Assembly: GCA_017622155.1 (NCBI GenBank)
Contig: JAGARS010000169.1
Coordinates: 1-5,230 of the forward strand
Length of the DNA stretch: 5,230 bases
Reading direction: 5' to 3'
Origin: Peptococcaceae bacterium
GTDB taxonomy: Bacteria; Bacillota; Peptococcia; Peptococcales; Peptococcaceae
Positions 1 through 5,230 of the stretch are shown here, in pieces. Each line of letters begins with the position of its first letter. Within the stretch, counting starts at the first letter, position 1. The notes under the pieces were generated by a model. It saw nothing but the letters and a program-made list of their open reading frames with translations. It was not told the DNA's origin and did not search any database. The translations under genes and the position numbers were made by a program.

Positions 1-1438
1 ATTCGTTAATGCAATCTAACAGAATCACTTTCAGCTGCTGTGGATCACAGTTGCCTTTCAGCTCTTTCATGCATTTGCCGAACAGCGCCATTAAGGCTTT
101 TTCTTTCCCGCCTTTGAAGTCGCTTACGGATTTTGGATCGGATGCGATTACGTTTCTTACAACGCTGATAATCATATCGTCATTCTGTTCACCAATAAGC
201 ATATCGTTGGCTTCTGCATAAGCTTCCGGCTCAATGGTGCGATCATCAAACATCGCGCTGAGGATTTTTTTGCTGTTGGCACGGCTGATTTTGCCATCCA
301 TTGTTAAAGCAATCAGTTTACCCAGTGCTTTGTTGTCCAGATTCAGCATTTCATATGTCATCTGTTTTGCATTCAGAATACGCATAACATCAGAAGTAAT
401 CCAGTTTACTACTTCTTTTGGACTGCCGCATACTTCGCTTGCTTCTTCGAAGCATTCGCACAGCATAATGCTTTCGCTGATACGTTCTGCATCGTATTCG
501 GTTAAGCCCAGTGCAATATATTTTTCCCGTTTCACTTCAGGGAATTCCGGCACAGATTTTTTGATGCTTTCATACCATTCATCGTCAATTACCACAGGCA
601 TTACATTTGGATCCGGGAAATAACGATAATCGCCGGCTGTTTCTTTGGTTCTCATAGCATAGCTTTTGCCTTTGGCATCATCCCAGCGACGAGTTTCCTG
701 CACCAGTACTTCGGTACCGTTTTCAATCGCATCAATATGACGTGCTGTTTCGAATTCGATAGCGCGTTTGATTGCTTCGATGGAGTTCATATTTTTCATT
801 TCGGTACGTACGCCCAGCTCGTTGCTGCCTGCAGGTCTTACAGACAGGTTTACATCGCAGCGCATGGTGCCGTGAGCCATTTCGCACTCAGCCACTTTGG
901 CATAACGCAATAATGTTCTCAGACGCACCAGATATGCTTCTACTTCTTCTGCACTGGATAAATCCGGCTGGCTTACGATTTCGATTAATGGCACACTGGT
1001 ACGGTTGAAGTCTACATGGGTAGTGCCTTCGCTGATATCATGCACCAGTTTCCCTGCGTCTTCTTCCATGTGAATCTGTTTGATACGTACGCTTTTTTTG
1101 CCTTCGGAAGTTTCAATATCAACACGACCGTTTACCGCTACAGGTGCAAACCACTGTGTGGTCTGATATGCGCCAGGCAGGTCAGGATAGTAATAGCTTT
1201 TTTTATCGAATGTGGTAACACGGTTGATGTCACAGTTCAGCATCATCCCCGCTTTCATACCGAAGTCTACTACACGGCGGTTTACTACCGGCAGCATACC
1301 AGGCATCCCGCAGCATGCAGGGCATACATGAGAGTTTGGATCAGCACCGAAGGAATGTGCCGAACAGGAGCAGAATATTTTAGAATCGGTTGCAAGTTCC
1401 ACATGAACTTCCAAACCAATGACGGTTTCGTATTTCAT
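1..1438 (-). CDS. gatB: Asp/Glu-tRNA amidotransferase subunit B, 3' end cut by window edge
   Basis: GatB phosphorylates the side-chain carboxylate of Glu-tRNA(Gln) or Asp-tRNA(Asn) with ATP and transfers ammonia to it in the cytoplasm. The frame is open for 479 codons from ATG at 1438 to the left edge. GatB proteins are about 475-480 aa, so almost all is present; the next codon begins with T, compatible with a stop just outside. Visible motifs: EVHVEL (10-15); a zinc-type tetracysteine, C23, C25, C39 and C42; HMEEDAGK (123-130); VDFNR (142-146); MRCDVNLSVRP (192-202); QETRRWD (247-253); DYRYFPDPN (270-278); and a C-terminal YqeY-like tRNA-binding domain ending around the GNCDPQQLK segment. 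Compared with the consensus as I remember it, Gln157 and Ser161 replace Glu and Arg of the EPD(M/I)RS motif, and Gly89 replaces the Lys of PKxYQ. It is the last gene of gatCAB, 17 nt after gatA. Family assignment is certain; full activity is not. Confidence 0.97.
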   Translation of the reverse strand, partial: MKYETVIGLEVHVELATDSKIFCSCSAHSFGADPNSHVCPACCGMPGMLPVVNRRVVDFGMKAGMMLNCDINRVTTFDKKSYYYPDLPGAYQTTQWFAPVAVNGRVDIETSEGKKSVRIKQIHMEEDAGKLVHDISEGTTHVDFNRTSVPLIEIVSQPDLSSAEEVEAYLVRLRTLLRYAKVAECEMAHGTMRCDVNLSVRPAGSNELGVRTEMKNMNSIEAIKRAIEFETARHIDAIENGTEVLVQETRRWDDAKGKSYAMRTKETAGDYRYFPDPNVMPVVIDDEWYESIKKSVPEFPEVKREKYIALGLTEYDAERISESIMLCECFEEASEVCGSPKEVVNWITSDVMRILNAKQMTYEMLNLDNKALGKLIALTMDGKISRANSKKILSAMFDDRTIEPEAYAEANDMLIGEQNDDMIISVVRNVIASDPKSVSDFKGGKEKALMALFGKCMKELKGNCDPQQLKVILLDCINE

Positions 1439-1449
1439 CTTAGTTGTTT

Positions 1450-1457
1450 CCCCCTTT
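1450..1457 (-). promoter_or_regulatory. Ribosome binding site of gatB
   Basis: AAAGGGGG on the minus strand, overlapping the gatA stop codon and lying 11 nt before the gatB ATG at 1438. It fixes that start, which also matches the usual GatB N-terminus (MKYETVIGLEVHVEL). The overlap with the stop suggests translational coupling to gatA. Confidence 0.75.
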
Positions 1458-2601
1458 ACACCAGTTCTGCCAGGTCAAGAAGCACATCTTCGGAGAATGC
1501 ATTCCCCACCAGCTGTACTCCGCCTGCCACTACTACAGGCAGACCTGTAATAGATGCAGGAGCTGTATAGAAATTCTCTTTGTAAGGCAGATATTTGTCT
1601 GCTTCAACCATAGCCTTGCTGTATGCTGTTACGCTTGCAGCAGGCATCAAGAGTGCATCACAATCTGCCAGAAGTGCTTTCATCGCTTCACTGATGACTC
1701 TTCTTACACGCAATGCTTTGTCATATACTTTCTGATAATTTTCGGTAGAAAGTGTTTCGGAACCGAACAGAATTGCAGATTTCAGTAATTCACCAAATGC
1801 TTCTGTACGGGAATTGGTATACAGTTCATCAATATTGGTATAAGTTTTGGTACGATAACCGTATTTTACACCATCATAACGAGACACATTGTTGCACAGC
1901 TCTGCGGACATCAGAATATTCCATGCAGCACCTGCATAAGCGATAGTTTCAGCATCTACAGTCACTACTTCCACACCGTTTTTCGCAAGATTTTCACTGA
2001 CAGCAGCAATCTGCGCCTGTACTTCTTCGCTTGTACCTTTCAGCATAGAAGACAGCACAGCCACTTTATTTTTCTTTGTCACAGCTGCTTTGCCTGCGTC
2101 CACCATACTTTCCGGCAAAGAAGTACCGTCTTTTGCATCATGGCCTGCCATAGCAGCAAATACTTCGCGGCAGTCAGCAGCATTTGCTGCAACTACGCTT
2201 ACAGTTTCACCGGAGCATGCCACCGGAATGGTACCATAGCGAGACACCATACCATAGGTTGGTTTCAATGCTACCAGATTGTTCTGCGCAGCACCTCTTC
2301 TTGGCGCACCGTTTACATCCAGTACCACTGCGGCTTCTGCTTCACCGCTTTTTACCTGAACAGCTGCAGGATACTGCAAAGTATCCTTTTCATAATCTGC
2401 ACCAAAATAGCTTGTTTCGCCCAACAGGTCAACACCAAATTCGCCTACTTTTGCTTTTCCGGTAATTGTATAGCCTGCTGCGTTCAGACGTGTCAGCACT
2501 TCTGCTTCAAACAGACTGTTGTAGCCTTCCAGCATTTTGGAGCCGGCAGTCGTCGGTGTACCAACAGTCAGGAACATATCATCGATTACAATCTTATTCA
2601 T
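1456..2601 (-). CDS. gatA: GatA-like amidase-fold subunit, short and lacking the catalytic residues
   Basis: GatA normally hydrolyses glutamine and channels ammonia to GatB. This 381-aa protein aligns with GatA (usually ~485 aa) from the segment that carries the catalytic Lys onward. Retained motifs: TTAGSKMLEGY (17-27), GETSYF (61-66), ALKPTYG (111-117), SRYG (120-123), AGHD (152-155), SRYDGVKYGYR (240-250), TGLP (352-355). Lost by hand alignment to S. aureus GatA: catalytic Lys79 is Asp7; nucleophile Ser178 is Ala99 (GGSIRQPAA reads NGAPRRGAA); glutamine-binding Arg358 is Ala276 and Asp425 is Asn343. The glycine-rich GGSSGGS loop reads VKSGEAE, so only one serine (Ser85), perhaps the cis-Ser, survives. 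About 70 N-terminal residues, ~9 residues before Ala99 and the C-terminal tail are missing. The ATG at 2601 has a strong ribosome binding site directly behind gatC, so no lost N-terminus is hidden upstream. It is probably a scaffold without glutaminase activity. GatA origin is sure; present role is unknown. Confidence 0.93.
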   Translation of the reverse strand: MNKIVIDDMFLTVGTPTTAGSKMLEGYNSLFEAEVLTRLNAAGYTITGKAKVGEFGVDLLGETSYFGADYEKDTLQYPAAVQVKSGEAEAAVVLDVNGAPRRGAAQNNLVALKPTYGMVSRYGTIPVACSGETVSVVAANAADCREVFAAMAGHDAKDGTSLPESMVDAGKAAVTKKNKVAVLSSMLKGTSEEVQAQIAAVSENLAKNGVEVVTVDAETIAYAGAAWNILMSAELCNNVSRYDGVKYGYRTKTYTNIDELYTNSRTEAFGELLKSAILFGSETLSTENYQKVYDKALRVRRVISEAMKALLADCDALLMPAASVTAYSKAMVEADKYLPYKENFYTAPASITGLPVVVAGGVQLVGNAFSEDVLLDLAELV

Positions 2602-2610
2602 ACTTATTTA

Positions 2611-2618
2611 CCCTCCTT
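2611..2618 (-). promoter_or_regulatory. Ribosome binding site of gatA
   Basis: AAGGAGGG on the minus strand, 9 nt before the ATG at 2601 and overlapping the gatC stop codon. This near-perfect Shine-Dalgarno is important because it confirms the short GatA start and implies coupling with gatC translation. Confidence 0.85.
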
Positions 2619-2898
2619 ATTCCAGTACACGCGGTACACACCAGTACCCTTCATCGGTTTCCGGTGCGCCTGCCTGCAAGTCTTCACGGGAGAAAGGCTG
2701 GCTTACTACATCCTCACGCACAACTGTAAGAATCGGCATCACATGCACCATTCTCTCTACATGTTCCGTATCAATTGCATCCAGTGCTGCGGTATCCGCA
2801 TCACGGTCAGCGAAAAAGCTGATTACATCATCTTTTTGTGTGTCTGTCAAACTGAGCTGGTTGAGCAGGCACAATCTTCTCAACACTTCTCTATCCAT
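2617..2898 (-). CDS. gatC: Asp/Glu-tRNA amidotransferase subunit C
   Basis: GatC is a small non-catalytic subunit that wraps around the GatA-GatB interface and stabilises the heterotrimer. The 93-aa length is typical. The N-terminal helical part (LRRLCLLNQLSLTDTQKDDV, residues 6-25) corresponds to the usual LARLELTEEE helix. The middle carries DTEHVE (43-48), and the extended C-terminal half has HV, VVREDVV (59-65) and the conserved ending VPRVLE (88-93). The usual EPT before HV reads ERMV, a small departure from consensus. It is the first gene of gatCAB, 116 nt after ligA with its own promoter, and its stop is embedded in the gatA ribosome binding site. Identity is secure from the C-terminal motif and the operon position. 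Confidence 0.95.
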   Translation of the reverse strand: MDREVLRRLCLLNQLSLTDTQKDDVISFFADRDADTAALDAIDTEHVERMVHVMPILTVVREDVVSQPFSREDLQAGAPETDEGYWCVPRVLE

Positions 2899-2905
2899 AA
2901 CTACA

Positions 2906-2912
2906 CCCCTTA
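2906..2912 (-). promoter_or_regulatory. Ribosome binding site of gatC
   Basis: TAAGGGG on the minus strand, 7 nt before the gatC ATG at 2898, following an AT-rich TATATA stretch. Position and spacing support that start. Confidence 0.7.
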
Positions 2913-2951
2913 TATATAATTTACTTTTGAATTGCTTTCCTATTATGCAAC

Positions 2952-2968
2952 AAGTTATTATACAACTT
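2952..2968. repeat. 17-bp imperfect dyad over the -10 box
   Basis: The minus-strand sequence AAGTTGTATAATAACTT has perfect 5-bp arms (AAGTT/AACTT) centred on the -10 hexamer of the gatCAB promoter. Such placement is typical of a repressor operator, but the element is short and AT-rich, so it may be chance. No regulator is encoded in the window. Confidence 0.3.
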
Positions 2969-2985
2969 TTTTAGAAATCCTTCAA
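2957..2985 (-). promoter_or_regulatory. Sigma-A-type promoter for gatCAB
   Basis: On the minus strand, TTGAAG (2985-2980) and a perfect TATAAT (2962-2957) are separated by exactly 17 nt, with an A-run in the spacer. The predicted transcription start is near 2950, giving a leader of about 50 nt before gatC. It lies between ligA and gatC with no other gene to serve. It implies that gatCAB can be expressed independently of pcrA-ligA. I see no hairpin plus T-run between ligA and this promoter, so read-through from ligA is also likely. Confidence 0.78.
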
Positions 2986-3014
2986 TATCTGAATGCCTAC
3001 ATACGATACTTTTC

Positions 3015-5230
<2,216 letters not shown>

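Larger units (their letters stand above)
2899..3014. other. ligA-gatC intergenic region
   Basis: These 116 bp lie between the ligA stop and the gatC start and are the only real gene-free interval inside the window. They contain the promoter, the dyad and the gatC ribosome binding site described separately. No convincing intrinsic terminator, riboswitch or T-box was seen. A T-box leader would need far more space than the ~50-nt leader offers. Confidence 0.7.

Noticed and set aside
1016..1570. Plus-strand open frame of 184 codons across gatB and gatA
   Set aside because: It is antisense to the conserved N-terminus of GatB, with no start signal and no recognisable motif.
1456..2601. gatA as a decaying pseudogene
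   Set aside because: The frame is uninterrupted, the start has a near-ideal ribosome binding site, spacing to gatC and gatB is operon-like, and structural motifs are retained while losses focus on the active site.
2140..2919. Plus-strand open frame of 259 codons
   Set aside because: It is antisense to gatA and gatC, has no ribosome binding site, and its Cys/His/Tyr-rich composition is the shadow of the real coding strand.
2899..2950. T-box or other riboswitch controlling gatCAB
   Set aside because: The leader is only about 50 nt and lacks a T-box sequence, specifier stem or antiterminator.
2986..3014. Intrinsic terminator after ligA
   Set aside because: No GC-rich hairpin is present. The A-run at 2967-2972 lies in the promoter spacer and would not serve as a U-tract in the transcribed direction.

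Overview
This is a gene-dense bacterial housekeeping segment with every recognisable gene on the minus strand. Reading in the direction of transcription (right to left) it holds the 3' end of pcrA (DNA helicase), ligA (NAD+-dependent DNA ligase), a 0.1-kb intergenic region with a promoter, and then gatC-gatA-gatB, the three subunits of the tRNA-dependent amidotransferase. gatB runs off the left edge, apparently within a codon or so of its stop. The order pcrA-ligA-gatCAB, the strong AGGAGG-type ribosome binding sites and the moderate base composition suggest a member of the Bacillota, perhaps a gut or anaerobic lineage such as the Negativicutes. The lineage is an inference from gene order and protein style, not a database result.

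Region by region: 5230-5077 is the last ~50 codons of pcrA, but only the final ~38 residues look like PcrA. Upstream of them the sequence turns into an inverted copy of itself (perfect 16-bp arms, 24-nt loop). Positions 5063-3015 are a complete, canonical LigA (682 aa from a TTG start with a good Shine-Dalgarno). Positions 3014-2899 are intergenic and carry a promoter with a perfect -10 box. Positions 2898-2617, 2601-1456 and 1438-1 are gatC, gatA and gatB, separated by 15-17 nt, each with its own ribosome binding site, and evidently co-transcribed.

The striking feature is GatA. It is clearly homologous to the GatA amidase along its length and keeps several structural motifs, but it is about 100 residues shorter than usual and has lost essentially the whole glutaminase active site. 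By hand alignment the catalytic Lys is Asp7, the nucleophilic Ser is Ala99, and the two residues that hold the glutamine substrate (Arg and Asp in Staphylococcus aureus GatA) are Ala276 and Asn343. The reading frame is open, the start has a strong ribosome binding site directly behind gatC, and gatB follows normally, so it does not look like simple decay. GatB keeps its tetracysteine zinc site and most kinase motifs, but carries substitutions at a few positions I expect to be near-invariant. Together this looks like a GatCAB complex whose ammonia-producing subunit has become a non-catalytic scaffold. Either ammonia comes from elsewhere (free ammonium or another protein), or the complex has been relieved of its usual job or repurposed.
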